From Betaproteobacteria bacterium UBA5216 (lineage in GTDB: Bacteria > Pseudomonadota > Gammaproteobacteria > Burkholderiales > SG8-41): 64,000 nucleotides of DNA. The DNA lies in contig DHVE01000114.1 of NCBI GenBank assembly GCA_002412495.1, positions 9,524 to 73,523 on the forward strand, in the 5' to 3' direction. Of the stretch, positions 1 through 9,043 are shown one piece after another (within the stretch, counting starts at the first letter, position 1; every line of letters starts with the position of its first letter). Both the position numbers and the translations under genes were made by a program. Below the pieces are notes generated by a model. It searched no databases. It was not told where the DNA came from and saw nothing but the letters and a program-made list of their open reading frames with translations.

Positions 1-2
1 GG

Positions 3-968
3 TCGCTGGCGCTGTGGGACGAACTCGCAAAAGCCGAGTTGCCATGGGTCGGCGTGCCGGAAGCCGCTGGTGGCGCGGGCGGCACGCTGTCGGATGTTGC
101 TGCCGTGCTGCGCGTCGCCGCGCGTCACGCGGCACCCGTGCCCTTGGCGGAAACTTATCTTGCCGGGTGGTTGCTGGCGAGCGCAAATCTCGATGTGCCG
201 CGCGCACCGCTGACGATGGCGGCGGCGGACGCAGAAATTTCCGCGGTCAAAAATGGCGCGGCCTGGCGGATTTCCGGCGTGTTTAAACGCGTGCCGTTCG
301 CGCGCGCCGCCAAACAACTGGTGTTGCTCGCCGAGGGGCAGGTGTTTGCCGTCGATATGGCCACGTGCGGCATCACGCCCGGGCGCAATCTCGCGAGCGA
401 GGCGCGCGACGATGTGATGCTCGACGGCGTAACGGCGCTCGCCACCGGGCCGACCCTTGTCACGTGCGAGGCGCTGCACGCACGCGGCGCGTTGTTGCGC
501 GCGGTGCAGATCGGTGGTGCGCTGGAGCACGCGCTCGATCTCGCGTGCGAACATGCCAAAATTCGCACGCAGTTCGGGCGCAGACTCGCGCAGTTTCAGG
601 CGATCCAGCAGGAGATTGCGCGCGCTGGCGGCGAAGTGGCCGCGGCAGTGGCGGCGGCACTCTCGGCGACGGGCGTCGTCGAACGGCTGGCAGATCACCA
701 AGATGTGCAATCGGCGCAACAACTGTTGATGGCCGTTGCCTCCGCAAAAATCCGCGCGCCCGATGCCGCGCGCGAAGCGGCGGCGATTGCCCATCAGGTG
801 CATGGCGCAATCGGCGTCACCGATGAATACGCGCTGCACCACGTCACGCTGCGAGCGCTGGCCTGGCGCGAGGAGTTCGGCAACGAGGTGTACTGGTCAA
901 TGGCGCTGGGGCGTGCGATGCTGGCAGGTGGCGCCGATGACTACTGGCCGGCGCTCAGCGCGGCGTAA
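3..968 (+). CDS. acyl-CoA dehydrogenase, 5'-truncated by window edge
   Basis: FAD-dependent alpha,beta-dehydrogenation of an acyl-CoA, passing electrons to ETF. The frame is open to the left edge and its first visible residues (LWDELAKAEL followed by PEAAGGAGG) match the N-terminal helical domain of the family, so the true start lies outside the window and the TTG at 39 is not the start. The C-terminal helical domain carries the family signature around RTQFGRRLAQFQAIQ and ends with a WREEFGNE segment rather than the classical YEGTNEIQR, as in shorter FadE-like subfamilies. It is followed after 18 bp by an SBP gene on the same strand, suggesting co-transcription. Substrate cannot be read from sequence. 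Confidence 0.88.
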   Translation, partial: SLALWDELAKAELPWVGVPEAAGGAGGTLSDVAAVLRVAARHAAPVPLAETYLAGWLLASANLDVPRAPLTMAAADAEISAVKNGAAWRISGVFKRVPFARAAKQLVLLAEGQVFAVDMATCGITPGRNLASEARDDVMLDGVTALATGPTLVTCEALHARGALLRAVQIGGALEHALDLACEHAKIRTQFGRRLAQFQAIQQEIARAGGEVAAAVAAALSATGVVERLADHQDVQSAQQLLMAVASAKIRAPDAAREAAAIAHQVHGAIGVTDEYALHHVTLRALAWREEFGNEVYWSMALGRAMLAGGADDYWPALSAA

Positions 969-986
969 CAGCGCCTCTGGGGAAAT

Positions 987-1973
987 ATGCGCAAAAACAA
1001 ATACTTATATATTGCATTGTGGTGCGGCATGATCGCCCTTGTGTCCCTGCAAGCACATGCGCAGGCATGGACGCCTACCAAGAATGTCGAAATCATCGTG
1101 AGTTCCGTGCCGGGTGGTAGCAACGACAAAACCGGGCGCGAAATCGAAAAGGCGCTGATCGACTTGAAGGCGGTGCCCACCTCCACCTCGGTGGTGGGCA
1201 AGCCGGGTGGCGGCGGCAACATCGCCATGGCGTATACCAACCAGCATCCGGGTGACGGGCATTACCTGATGGTGGCGACATCCACCATCAACAGCAATCA
1301 CATCATCGGCGCGAGCAAATTGACCTATAGCGATTTCACGCCGATTGCGATGCTGGTGAATGATTACGTGGTGTTCGCGGTGAAAACGGATTCGCCGGTG
1401 AAAACCGGCAAGGACATCATGGCGCAGTTCAAAACCAAGCCGCAGGGTATCGCGATGGGTTTTGCCGCCGCGTTCGGCAACACGCGTCATGTGGCGGCGG
1501 GGCTGCTGATTAAAGCGGTGGGCGGCAATCCGCGCGATCTGAAAACCGTGGTGTTCAAGGGTTCCGCGGAGGCGATCTCCGGTTTGCTCGGCGGCCACCT
1601 TGAAATGGTCATCATCGGCGCCGGCAATGCGGTGGCGCACGTGCAAAGCGGGCGCATGCGCGTGCTGGCGGTCACCGCGCCGAAGCGGTTGACGGGCGCG
1701 TTGTCGTTCGTGCCGACTTGGCGTGAACTCGGTGCGGATGTGGTGTCGGGCAGTTGGCGTGGCATCATGGGGCCGAAGGACATGACTGCGGGGCAGGTTG
1801 CATACTGGGAAAATGCGATGCAGCGCGTGTCGCAAAACGCCGGGTGGAAAGCCGACATCGAACGCAACTACTGGTCGGAAGATTTCGCCATCGGCGCGCA
1901 ACTGAAAAAAGAACTGGAAGCCGACTACGCGGACACCAAAAAGATTCTGGTGGACATCGGGTTGGCAAAATAA
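987..1973 (+). CDS. Bug/TctC-family periplasmic substrate-binding protein, divergent subfamily (SBP-A)
   Basis: Predicted periplasmic solute receptor of the tripartite tricarboxylate transporter type (328 aa). It has a signal peptide ending near AHAQA and the Bug fold landmarks PGGSNDKTGR, KPGGGGNIA and the late NYW and DIGLAK segments. It is not canonical: the mature start reads WTPTKNVEII instead of YPxKPIR, a trait shared with four other SBPs here (1985, 44096, 46347, 58070). The ATG is preceded closely by GGGGA. The first codons are unusually AT-rich and contain the AAACAA-N4-TTA motif. The next gene begins 11 bases later and is a close paralogue. No tctA/tctB nearby; ligand unknown. Confidence 0.88.
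   Translation: MRKNKYLYIALWCGMIALVSLQAHAQAWTPTKNVEIIVSSVPGGSNDKTGREIEKALIDLKAVPTSTSVVGKPGGGGNIAMAYTNQHPGDGHYLMVATSTINSNHIIGASKLTYSDFTPIAMLVNDYVVFAVKTDSPVKTGKDIMAQFKTKPQGIAMGFAAAFGNTRHVAAGLLIKAVGGNPRDLKTVVFKGSAEAISGLLGGHLEMVIIGAGNAVAHVQSGRMRVLAVTAPKRLTGALSFVPTWRELGADVVSGSWRGIMGPKDMTAGQVAYWENAMQRVSQNAGWKADIERNYWSEDFAIGAQLKKELEADYADTKKILVDIGLAK
995..1007 (+). promoter_or_regulatory. AAACAA-ATAC-TTA motif (IHF-like)
   Basis: An AT-rich core inside the first codons of SBP-A, preceded by an A-tract. It matches the IHF consensus WATCAA-N4-TTR with one mismatch (T to A) and recurs elsewhere in the window. The function is an inference. Confidence 0.35.
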
Positions 1974-1984
1974 TGGAGCACACC

Positions 1985-2974
1985 ATGAAACACCTCTCTG
2001 CAAGCCGCTTACTGTCAGCCATGGCTGTATCGGCAATGTTGTGTGGCAGCGCCGCCGCGCAAGGCTGGACGCCCGCCAAAAACGTCGAGATCATCGTTAC
2101 TTCCGCGCCCGGCGGCAGCAACGACAAGACCGGCCGCTCGGTCGAAAAATTGCTGAACGAATTAAAGCTCGTGCCCACGTCGGTGACCGTGGTCAACAAG
2201 CCGGGCGGCGGCGGCAACATCGCTTATGCGTACGTAAACCAGCATGCGGGTGATGCGCATTACCTGCTGGTGGGCACCACCACGCTGCTGAGCAATCACA
2301 TCGTCGGATCCAGCAAGGTCAACTACCTCGATTTCACGCCGATTGCATCGCTGTTCAACGACTACGTGGTGTTTGCGGTTAATGCGGGCGCGCCGATAAA
2401 AACCGGCAAGGAGTTGATCGAGCGTCTGAAAAAAGATCCCAAATCGGTTGCCACGGGTTTTGCGACGACGCTGGGCAGTCACAATCACATCGCCGCGGGC
2501 CTGCTGATGAAGGCCATCGGCGGCAGCGCGCGTGACCTCAAAGCCGTCGCCTTCAAAGGGTCATCGGAAGCCGTGACGGCGCTGCTGGGCAACCACCTTG
2601 AACTGGTGACCACGGCCGGCGGCAACGTTGCCGCGCACGTGCAGACCGGCAAGCTACGCGTGGTGGGTGTATCGGCGGAAAACCGGTTGCCCGGTGCGCT
2701 GGCGCACATCCCCACATGGAAGGAACAGGGCATTAATCTCGTGTATGGCGGCTGGCGTTCCATTGTCGGCCCCAAGGGCCTTACCGCGCCACAGGTCGCG
2801 TACTGGGAAGGCGTGCTGCGCAAGGCATCGCAAAGTGCGGAGTGGAAAACCGAACTGGAGCGTAACTACTGGTCAGATGATTTCGTGACCAGCGTGCAGT
2901 TCCGCAAGGACCTGGAGAAGGATTACGCCGACATGAAGGCGGTGTTGACGGATTTGGGACTGGCGAAGCAGTAG
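1985..2974 (+). CDS. Bug/TctC-family substrate-binding protein, divergent subfamily (SBP-B)
   Basis: Periplasmic binding protein, 329 aa, a paralogue of the preceding SBP. Both share WTPxKNVEII, GGSNDKTGR, VVNKPGGGGNIAYAYVNQHAGD, the ERNYWSDDF segment and a C-terminus DLGLAKQ. I place the start at ATG 1985 because GGAG sits at 1975-1978 with good spacing and a signal peptide begins there (cleavage near SAAAQ); a longer open frame upstream lies inside SBP-A. The tandem arrangement points to local duplication followed by divergence. There is no transporter membrane subunit beside it. The gene downstream is a CocE-type hydrolase on the same strand, so the ligand could be related to a hydrolase product, but this is only inference. 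Confidence 0.88.
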   Translation: MKHLSASRLLSAMAVSAMLCGSAAAQGWTPAKNVEIIVTSAPGGSNDKTGRSVEKLLNELKLVPTSVTVVNKPGGGGNIAYAYVNQHAGDAHYLLVGTTTLLSNHIVGSSKVNYLDFTPIASLFNDYVVFAVNAGAPIKTGKELIERLKKDPKSVATGFATTLGSHNHIAAGLLMKAIGGSARDLKAVAFKGSSEAVTALLGNHLELVTTAGGNVAAHVQTGKLRVVGVSAENRLPGALAHIPTWKEQGINLVYGGWRSIVGPKGLTAPQVAYWEGVLRKASQSAEWKTELERNYWSDDFVTSVQFRKDLEKDYADMKAVLTDLGLAKQ

Positions 2975-3054
2975 TCGAAACGGGCGCAGAATCACAGTGC
3001 CTGGCGGCGCCCGACAATTTCTAGAGCGCAGGCAATGACTCCCACAGGACGTTT

Positions 3055-5076
3055 ATGAAGACCCGCACCGATTTCCCGCACCACTGGACTGAAACCGAAG
3101 ACTGCTGGATACCCATGCCCGACGGCGTGAATCTGGCGGCCAAGTTGTGGCTGCCGGATATTGCGCCCGCCAAGCGCGTGCCGTGCATCATTGAGGTGTT
3201 GCCGTATCGCAAGCGGGACATCTATGCGCCCCGCGACGCGATGCATCACCGGTATTTCGCGGGCCATGGTTACGCCTGCATGCGCGTGGATATACGGGGG
3301 TCGGGCGATTCCGATGGGTATCAGGGCGTGTTCGCCATGCAGCAGGAGCAGGACGACACGCTGGAAGTGCTGAAGTGGATTGCCGCGCAGTCGTGGAGCG
3401 ACGGGCAGGTCGGCATGTTCGGTATTTCGTGGGGCGGTTTTCAGGCGATACAAACCGCCTATCGCCAGCCGAAAGAACTCAAGGCCATCGTGCCCTGTTC
3501 GTTTGCCCCGGATCGTTACACTTACAGTCAGGTGTTTCGCGGCGGCAGTGTGCTGTTGCGTTCGATACGCTGGTCAACGCAGATGTTCGGCTACAAATCG
3601 CGGCCGCCCGATCCGCAACTGGTCGGCGATAAATGGCGCGCGTTGTGGCTCACGCGGCTGGAACACAACGTGCCGCAGATCATCTCGGCATTGCAGCACC
3701 AGAACTACAGCGATTACTGGAAAAGCCGCGCCATTGATTTCGAGCGCATTCAGTGCCCGTTTTACGCGGTGAGCGGCTGGGCGGATTCGTCATACGTCGG
3801 CGCGGTAGGCGACGCGCTGAAGCGATTGAATGTGCCGCGCAAGGCGCTGATCGGCGCGTGGGGACATCGCTTTCCGCATCTCGCGGCGCCGGGTCCGTCG
3901 GTCGGCTTTTTGCAGGAAACGCTGCGCTGGTTCGACCACTGGATGCGCGGCAAGAAGACCGGCATCACGGATGAGCCGATGTTGACGGCGTGGATGCCGC
4001 AAGCAGTGCCGGCGAAAAACTATTACGCCGAATCACCGGGCCGCTGGGTGGCGGAGCCGGTGTGGCCGTCGCCGCGCATCAAGCCGCGGCGCTACGCGCT
4101 GAACGACGGCGGGCGGCTGGCGGAGCGCGCGGGAAAAACCACGAAGCTCGTCGCGCAGTCGCCACAAACGCTGGGGCTGGATTGTGGCGAATTGATGCCG
4201 TGGTTTCAGCATGGCGCCAGTCCGGAACTGCCGGGTGACCAGCGCGCCGACGACGGCAAATCGTTGTGCTTCGACAGCGCCGTGCTGACCAAAACCACGG
4301 AGATCCTCGGCACGCCGGTAGCCACGCTCACGCTGTCGGTGGACAAGCCCACCGCGTTTATCTGCGTGCGCCTGTGCGACGTTGCGCCCAGCGGCGCCTC
4401 GACGCGCGTGAGTTACGGCGTGTTGAATCTCACGCATATCAACGGGGCAAACAAGCCGGTGAAACTGGTGCCGGGCCGAAAATACACCGTACGCGTGCCG
4501 CTGTCCGATACCGCGTATTCGTTCGTCAAGGGGCACCGGCTGCGCGTGGCGGTTTCAACGACGTACTGGCCGCTGATCTGGCCATCACCGGAACCGGTCA
4601 CGCTTACGCTCTACACCGGCAAGAGCGCACTTGAGCTGCCAGTGCGTCCCCCGCGCAAGGAAGACGCGAACATCAAATTCAAACCGGCCGAAGCCGCCGC
4701 GCCGTTCAAGCGCACCGCGCTCGCGGCGGGCGGGCGCAATCGTGTGGTGCATACCGACATGGGCAAGAACGAAACCGTGGTCGAAGTCACTGACGCCAGC
4801 GGCCGCGGACGTTACGACGACATCGGCCTGATCGCGGAAGCGCGTTCGACCGAGCGTTATCGCATCGTTGAGCATGATCCGCTGTCGTGCGAAGCCGAAG
4901 TTACCTGGACCTGGCTGTTCGAACGCGATGGCTGGAACATTCGCACGGAAATGCGCACGAAAGTGGTCTGCGACAAACGCGACTTCATTGTCAGCGCGCG
5001 GCTCGAAGCGTTTGAAAACGAGCAGCGCGTTTTCGAGCGGGACTTCGCGGAGCGCATACGGCGCAACGGGAATTAG
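3055..5076 (+). CDS. CocE/NonD family serine hydrolase (X-Pro dipeptidyl-peptidase-like)
   Basis: Alpha/beta hydrolase of the CocE/S15 family, 673 aa, expected to cleave esters or amides. The nucleophile elbow is GMFGISWGG near residues 121-129. The Asp candidate is in GWADSSYVG near 240 and the His candidate in GAWGHRFPH near 268. After the catalytic domain come the family's jelly-roll C-terminal domain and an extra ~120-residue beta-rich tail, typical of the ~670-residue subfamily. There is no signal peptide, so the enzyme is probably cytoplasmic. It lies between divergent and canonical SBPs and may be co-transcribed with the SBP gene starting 10 bases after its stop. A second, shorter CocE protein is at 29203. 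Substrate unknown. Confidence 0.85.
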   Translation: MKTRTDFPHHWTETEDCWIPMPDGVNLAAKLWLPDIAPAKRVPCIIEVLPYRKRDIYAPRDAMHHRYFAGHGYACMRVDIRGSGDSDGYQGVFAMQQEQDDTLEVLKWIAAQSWSDGQVGMFGISWGGFQAIQTAYRQPKELKAIVPCSFAPDRYTYSQVFRGGSVLLRSIRWSTQMFGYKSRPPDPQLVGDKWRALWLTRLEHNVPQIISALQHQNYSDYWKSRAIDFERIQCPFYAVSGWADSSYVGAVGDALKRLNVPRKALIGAWGHRFPHLAAPGPSVGFLQETLRWFDHWMRGKKTGITDEPMLTAWMPQAVPAKNYYAESPGRWVAEPVWPSPRIKPRRYALNDGGRLAERAGKTTKLVAQSPQTLGLDCGELMPWFQHGASPELPGDQRADDGKSLCFDSAVLTKTTEILGTPVATLTLSVDKPTAFICVRLCDVAPSGASTRVSYGVLNLTHINGANKPVKLVPGRKYTVRVPLSDTAYSFVKGHRLRVAVSTTYWPLIWPSPEPVTLTLYTGKSALELPVRPPRKEDANIKFKPAEAAAPFKRTALAAGGRNRVVHTDMGKNETVVEVTDASGRGRYDDIGLIAEARSTERYRIVEHDPLSCEAEVTWTWLFERDGWNIRTEMRTKVVCDKRDFIVSARLEAFENEQRVFERDFAERIRRNGN

Positions 5077-5086
5077 CGACAGTAAA

Positions 5087-6094
5087 ATGTCAATAAAAAC
5101 AATTACTTATGGATTTTCGGCGACCTTGGGTCGTGCGCTCGCGATGGCTATGGCATGCGCGATCGCCACCCATGCCACGGCACAAAACTATCCTCGACGA
5201 ACCGTCACCATCGTGGTGCCGTTCCCGCCGGGCGCGGCCACTGACTCGTTTGCGCGCGCCGCTGGCAAGCGCATGGGTGAATTGATGGGACAACAATTTG
5301 TCATCGACAATCGCGCGGGCGCATCGGGGCGTATCGGCACCGACCAGGTGGCGCGTGCCGTGCCCGATGGTCACACGCTGTTGTGGGGCAGTTCCGGGCC
5401 GCTGGTGATCAGCCCGGTGTGGGGAGAAAAGGGCGACAAGGTGCCGTATGACACGTTGCGTGATTTTGCGCCCGTAAGTCTGTTTGCAAAAATCCCGTAT
5501 GTGCTGGTGGTGCATCCGTCGGTGCCGGCGAGAAATCTCCAGCAGTTGATCGCCCTTGTGCGCACGCAGCCGGGCAAACATACCTATGCGTCGTCCGGCA
5601 TTGGCGGCACGTCGCATCTGGCTGCGGAGTTGTTCAAGTCGATGGCGAAACTCGACATTCTGCACGTGCCGTACAAAGGCACGTCGCTGTTCGCCACCGA
5701 ATTGATCGCCGGTCAGGTGGACATGGCGTTCGCCGGCCCGACGACAGTATTGCCGCATGTGCAGCCGGGACGCATGCGAGCGCTCGGCATCACCAGCACC
5801 GTGCGTTCCGAATTGTTTGCCAGCGTGCCGACCATGACGGAAGCCGGATTGCCGGGCTACGAATTCACGCAATGGTACGCGCTGCTCGCGCCGGCGAAAA
5901 CGCCGCGCGATATCGTGATGGCCCTGAATGCGACACTGCTCAAATCCATGGAAGATGCCGAGGTCAAAAAGCGCGTCGGTGTCGAAGGCGGTGCGTTGTC
6001 ACCGGGCACGCCCGAGCAACTCACCGCATTTTTGCGCGCGGAACTCGACAGCAATGCCAAAATGATACGCGCGGCCGGATTGAGACGAGAGTAG
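5087..6094 (+). CDS. Bug/TctC-family substrate-binding protein (SBP-C)
   Basis: Canonical Bug receptor, 335 aa, exported by a Sec signal peptide ending near HATAQ. The mature protein opens with NYPRRTVTIVVPFPPGAATD and has the family hallmarks DNRAGASGRIG, HVPYKGTS, QVDMAF and GRMRALGI. The open frame extends far upstream through the CocE gene in another register; I choose ATG 5087 because it begins a proper signal peptide 10 bases after the CocE stop. The first codons carry the recurrent AT-rich AAACAA-N4-TTA motif. It is the first of three canonical SBPs in a row, probably one transcription unit. Confidence 0.88.
   Translation: MSIKTITYGFSATLGRALAMAMACAIATHATAQNYPRRTVTIVVPFPPGAATDSFARAAGKRMGELMGQQFVIDNRAGASGRIGTDQVARAVPDGHTLLWGSSGPLVISPVWGEKGDKVPYDTLRDFAPVSLFAKIPYVLVVHPSVPARNLQQLIALVRTQPGKHTYASSGIGGTSHLAAELFKSMAKLDILHVPYKGTSLFATELIAGQVDMAFAGPTTVLPHVQPGRMRALGITSTVRSELFASVPTMTEAGLPGYEFTQWYALLAPAKTPRDIVMALNATLLKSMEDAEVKKRVGVEGGALSPGTPEQLTAFLRAELDSNAKMIRAAGLRRE
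5097..5109 (+). promoter_or_regulatory. AAACAA-TTAC-TTA motif (IHF-like)
   Basis: The same motif class as at 995, again inside the first codons of an SBP gene and preceded by an A-tract, in an otherwise GC-rich region. IHF binding is inferred from consensus similarity only. Confidence 0.35.
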
Positions 6095-6130
6095 TTCGCG
6101 CAAGTAAACGAGGATCGGCGGAACCTTGGT

Positions 6131-7120
6131 GTGCCTTACAAATTGAAACCCCTGGGGTGCAACGGCCTGACGGCCGCGCTGCTGATGGCGGCGTTGATAC
6201 CCGTGCCGCACGCGTCGGCACAGGGTTACCCCGTCAAGCCGATACGTCTGGTGCTGCCGGTGGCGCCGGGCGGCGGGTCTGACATCGTGGTGCGCGCGGT
6301 GACACAGCGGCTTAACGCGGCCATCGGCCAGCAGTTTGTGATTGATTACCGCGGCGGCGCCAACGGCAATATCGCGCATGATCTGGTGGCGAAGGCGATG
6401 CCCGACGGATACACGCTGTTGTGGGTGAATGCGGGTATCGCCACCAACGCCGTGCTCTATCGCAAGCTCAATCACGACGCCGTACGTGATTTCACGCCGA
6501 TCACGCAACTCACCAGCCAGAGTTACGTGTTCGTGGCGCATCCGTCGGTGCCGGTCAAAACCGTGGGGGAGTTCGTGGCGTTGTCCCATGCACGCAAGGG
6601 GGGCCTGGTCTACGCGTCAACGGGGGCGGGATCGCTGCCGCATCTCGGCATGGAACTGCTGAAGCTGGAAGCCAGGGTGCCGGGCACGCATGTGCCGTAC
6701 AAGGGCGCGGGCCCCGCGCTGATCGACATGGTCGGCGGGCAGGTGGACGTGATGATGCCCACCATCATCTCGGGAACGCCATTCGTCAAAGCCGGAAAAT
6801 TGCGCGCGCTCGGCGTCAGCAGCGCGAAACGATCTGCATTGTTGCCGGCGGTGCCGGTCATTGCGGAACAAGGCTATCGGGGGTTCGAAGTCAGCGGCTG
6901 GTATGGCATGCTCGCGCCCGCCGCGACGCCAAAAGAAGCCGTGGTCTTACTCAATGCCGAAATCGTAAAGGTACTGCGCCTGCCCGAGATTGGTGAACGA
7001 TTGTTGGCCGATGGCGCCGTGGCGGTCGGTAACGCGCCCGAGGAATTTGGCGCCTACATCAAGGCGGAAATTGCCAAGTGGCGGCCAGTCATCAAGGCAT
7101 CGGGCGCCACCGTCGATTAA
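6131..7120 (+). CDS. Bug/TctC-family substrate-binding protein (SBP-D)
   Basis: Canonical Bug receptor, 329 aa. Signal peptide to about residue 30 (PHASAQ), then GYPVKPIRLVLPVAPGGGSD, DYRGGANGNIAHDLVAKA, HVPYKGAGPALIDMVGGQVDVM and GKLRALGVSS. The start is GTG at 6131; no good alternative in frame gives a complete signal peptide, although its ribosome-binding site is weak. It is the middle member of a run of three canonical SBPs (5087-8119) separated by only about 40 bp each. The ligand is probably a carboxylate by family analogy. No permease partner in the window. Confidence 0.86.
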   Translation: MPYKLKPLGCNGLTAALLMAALIPVPHASAQGYPVKPIRLVLPVAPGGGSDIVVRAVTQRLNAAIGQQFVIDYRGGANGNIAHDLVAKAMPDGYTLLWVNAGIATNAVLYRKLNHDAVRDFTPITQLTSQSYVFVAHPSVPVKTVGEFVALSHARKGGLVYASTGAGSLPHLGMELLKLEARVPGTHVPYKGAGPALIDMVGGQVDVMMPTIISGTPFVKAGKLRALGVSSAKRSALLPAVPVIAEQGYRGFEVSGWYGMLAPAATPKEAVVLLNAEIVKVLRLPEIGERLLADGAVAVGNAPEEFGAYIKAEIAKWRPVIKASGATVD

Positions 7121-7159
7121 ACTTGAGTATCGTGTCAATTCATTAGATTACGCACCCCT

Positions 7160-8119
7160 ATGAAATTCTTACACGCACTGATCACACTGATCGCTCTACA
7201 GATGGTGCCGGCCCTTGCGTGCGCGCAGGCGTTTCCCGCCGGCGATGTAAGGCTGTTGGTCGGTTACGAACCCGGCGGCGGAACGGACATTACCGCGCGC
7301 GTTTTTGCGGCGCGGCTCCAGGCCAATCTCGGCGTGACGGTGATCGTGGAAAACCGGCCGGGCGCCTTGGGGCAAATCGCGGCGCAGTTTGTGTCGCGGC
7401 AGCCGCCCAACGGCCGCACACTGTTGTTTGCCACCAGTTCGGCCATCCTCGCGGGGCCGCATTTGCAGCCCGGTTTTAATCCGCTCAAGGAACTCGCGGC
7501 GGTGTCGTTGCTGACGCGGTTTCCCGGCGTGCTGGTGGTGCCCGCGTCGTCGCCACTGAAGACCATAGAGGATGTCATCTCGGAGGCGCGCCGCAATCCC
7601 GGCAAACTGACCTATGCCACCTCGGGTAACGGATCGATGAACCATCTGGCCGGCGAAATGCTGAACAAGATGGCCGGCATTGACACGATTCATGTGCCGT
7701 ACAAAGGATCCGGCCCGGCGCTGACCGCGCTGATGGGCAAACATGTCGATATGTCGTTTGCCGCCATACAAGGGGCGGTGCCGCGGATTCGTTCCGGTGA
7801 TTTCAGGGCGCTCGGTGTGGATGGCGCGGAGCGCTCCCCGGTGCTGCCCGAGGTGCGCGCGATCCGCGAAGCGGGGTTTCCCGATTACGGTATCAGCAAC
7901 TGGATGGGCGTTTTCGCGCCGCCGCAGACGCCGGGCGAACTTGCCATGCAGATTCGCAACGCGTTCGCGGAGGCCCTCAAGTCGCAGGAGGTGCGCAAAG
8001 TCATTCTGAACGATGGCCAAACCATTGTCGGCGGCACGCCAGAACAACTGCAACAGGAAGTCGCGCGCGAATTCGACAAAATAGGCGCGCTGGTACGTAG
8101 CCTGAATTTGGCGAAGTAG
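7160..8119 (+). CDS. Bug/TctC-family substrate-binding protein (SBP-E)
   Basis: Canonical Bug receptor, 319 aa, with a signal peptide ending at LACAQA. Landmarks are GYEPGGGTDITARV, ENRPGALGQIAAQ, HVPYKGSGPALTALMGKHVDMSF, FRALGVDGAER and a C-terminus LNLAK. It is the last of three adjacent canonical SBPs and is followed 54 bp later by a crotonase-fold enzyme, a pairing often seen where Bug proteins sit beside catabolic acyl-CoA genes. Membrane partner proteins are absent, so it would depend on an unlinked TctAB pair or serve another role. Confidence 0.87.
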   Translation: MKFLHALITLIALQMVPALACAQAFPAGDVRLLVGYEPGGGTDITARVFAARLQANLGVTVIVENRPGALGQIAAQFVSRQPPNGRTLLFATSSAILAGPHLQPGFNPLKELAAVSLLTRFPGVLVVPASSPLKTIEDVISEARRNPGKLTYATSGNGSMNHLAGEMLNKMAGIDTIHVPYKGSGPALTALMGKHVDMSFAAIQGAVPRIRSGDFRALGVDGAERSPVLPEVRAIREAGFPDYGISNWMGVFAPPQTPGELAMQIRNAFAEALKSQEVRKVILNDGQTIVGGTPEQLQQEVAREFDKIGALVRSLNLAK

Positions 8120-8173
8120 GCCCGTGCGCCTCGTTGATTATCATCGCAATTTTAGCAACCGTTGGAGAAAACC

Positions 8174-8926
8174 ATGAAGTGGGTCAAGTATGAGCGCGAT
8201 GGCGCGATAGTAACCATCACGATGAACCGGCCGGAGCGGCTTAACGCGTGGGGTGTCGAAACCTCGCGCGATATTGGCGAAGCGTTTCAGCAATACGATG
8301 ATGACGACGAGGCGCGGGTGGCGATTCTGTGCGGCGCCGGGCGTTCCTTTTGCGCGGGCGGCGACGCCAAGGACTACAAGGCGCGGCAGGCGCCCTGGAG
8401 CCATTCGCCACAGGACGAGATGGGTATCTTCGGGCGCGGGCGGCTGCTGAAACCGGTGATCGGCGCGATCCAGGGACATTGCCTCGGCGCGGGTCTGTTG
8501 CTGATCGCCATGCGTTGCGATATTCGCATCGCCGCCGACAACGCACAGTTCGGGTTGCCCGAGGCCGCGGTCGGCATCGTGAATTGCGAGGTGGGTATTT
8601 CCAATCAATCGATCCCGCTGTGCGCCCTGATGGAAATGACCATGACCGCGGATCCGATTGACGCGCATCGCGCTTGCGCGCTGGGCATGGTTAACAAAGT
8701 CGTGCCTGCGAGTGAACTGATGGCGGAATCACGAAAAATGGCCGAGCGCATTGCCAAAAACTCACCCACGGCGATCCGCCTCAGCAAGCAGATACTGCTC
8801 AAGGCTGCGGAGGTTTCCGCGGAAGCCAAGCGGCTGGAGAGCGAATTGTTTCAGATATCGTCGAGTTCCAAGGATGCCATCGGCGGCTTCAGCGCCGTCG
8901 CCGGGAAGCAAAAGCGCGTTTGGTAG
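8174..8926 (+). CDS. enoyl-CoA hydratase/isomerase (crotonase) family protein
   Basis: Crotonase-superfamily enzyme, 250 aa, acting on an acyl-CoA in the cytoplasm. I place the start at ATG 8174, with GGAG at 8164-8167, rather than the in-frame TTG at 8162. The oxyanion-hole region CAGGDAKDY and the substrate-binding core are recognisable. Where hydratases have the first catalytic Glu in a GGGxE stretch, this protein reads GAGLLLIAMRCD, so that acid is missing; the second (FGLPEAAVG) is kept. Simple hydration is therefore less likely than an isomerase, hydrolase or another crotonase reaction. It follows three SBPs on the same strand. Confidence 0.85.
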   Translation: MKWVKYERDGAIVTITMNRPERLNAWGVETSRDIGEAFQQYDDDDEARVAILCGAGRSFCAGGDAKDYKARQAPWSHSPQDEMGIFGRGRLLKPVIGAIQGHCLGAGLLLIAMRCDIRIAADNAQFGLPEAAVGIVNCEVGISNQSIPLCALMEMTMTADPIDAHRACALGMVNKVVPASELMAESRKMAERIAKNSPTAIRLSKQILLKAAEVSAEAKRLESELFQISSSSKDAIGGFSAVAGKQKRVW

Positions 8927-8992
8927 CTTGTCCGGGCAGCGTGCCGTGAAAGAAGACTTAATGCTCACTGTTGTAACAGGCGTGTTTTGGCG

Positions 8993-9005
8993 TAACAAAC
9001 GCTTG
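8993..9005 (+). promoter_or_regulatory. TAACAA-ACGC-TTG motif (IHF-like)
   Basis: It fits the IHF consensus WATCAA-N4-TTR with the same single mismatch as the other copies. It lies 38 bases upstream of the isochorismatase start, in the gap after the crotonase gene. Confidence 0.28.
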
Positions 9006-9043
9006 CTTGAAGGCCCGACCGGAGCGCCTGCTACGGAGGGCGA

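Noticed and set aside
1005..2036. 343-residue open frame on the - strand opposite SBP-A
   Set aside because: Composition is His/Arg-rich shadow sequence and the Bug motifs lie in the + frame.
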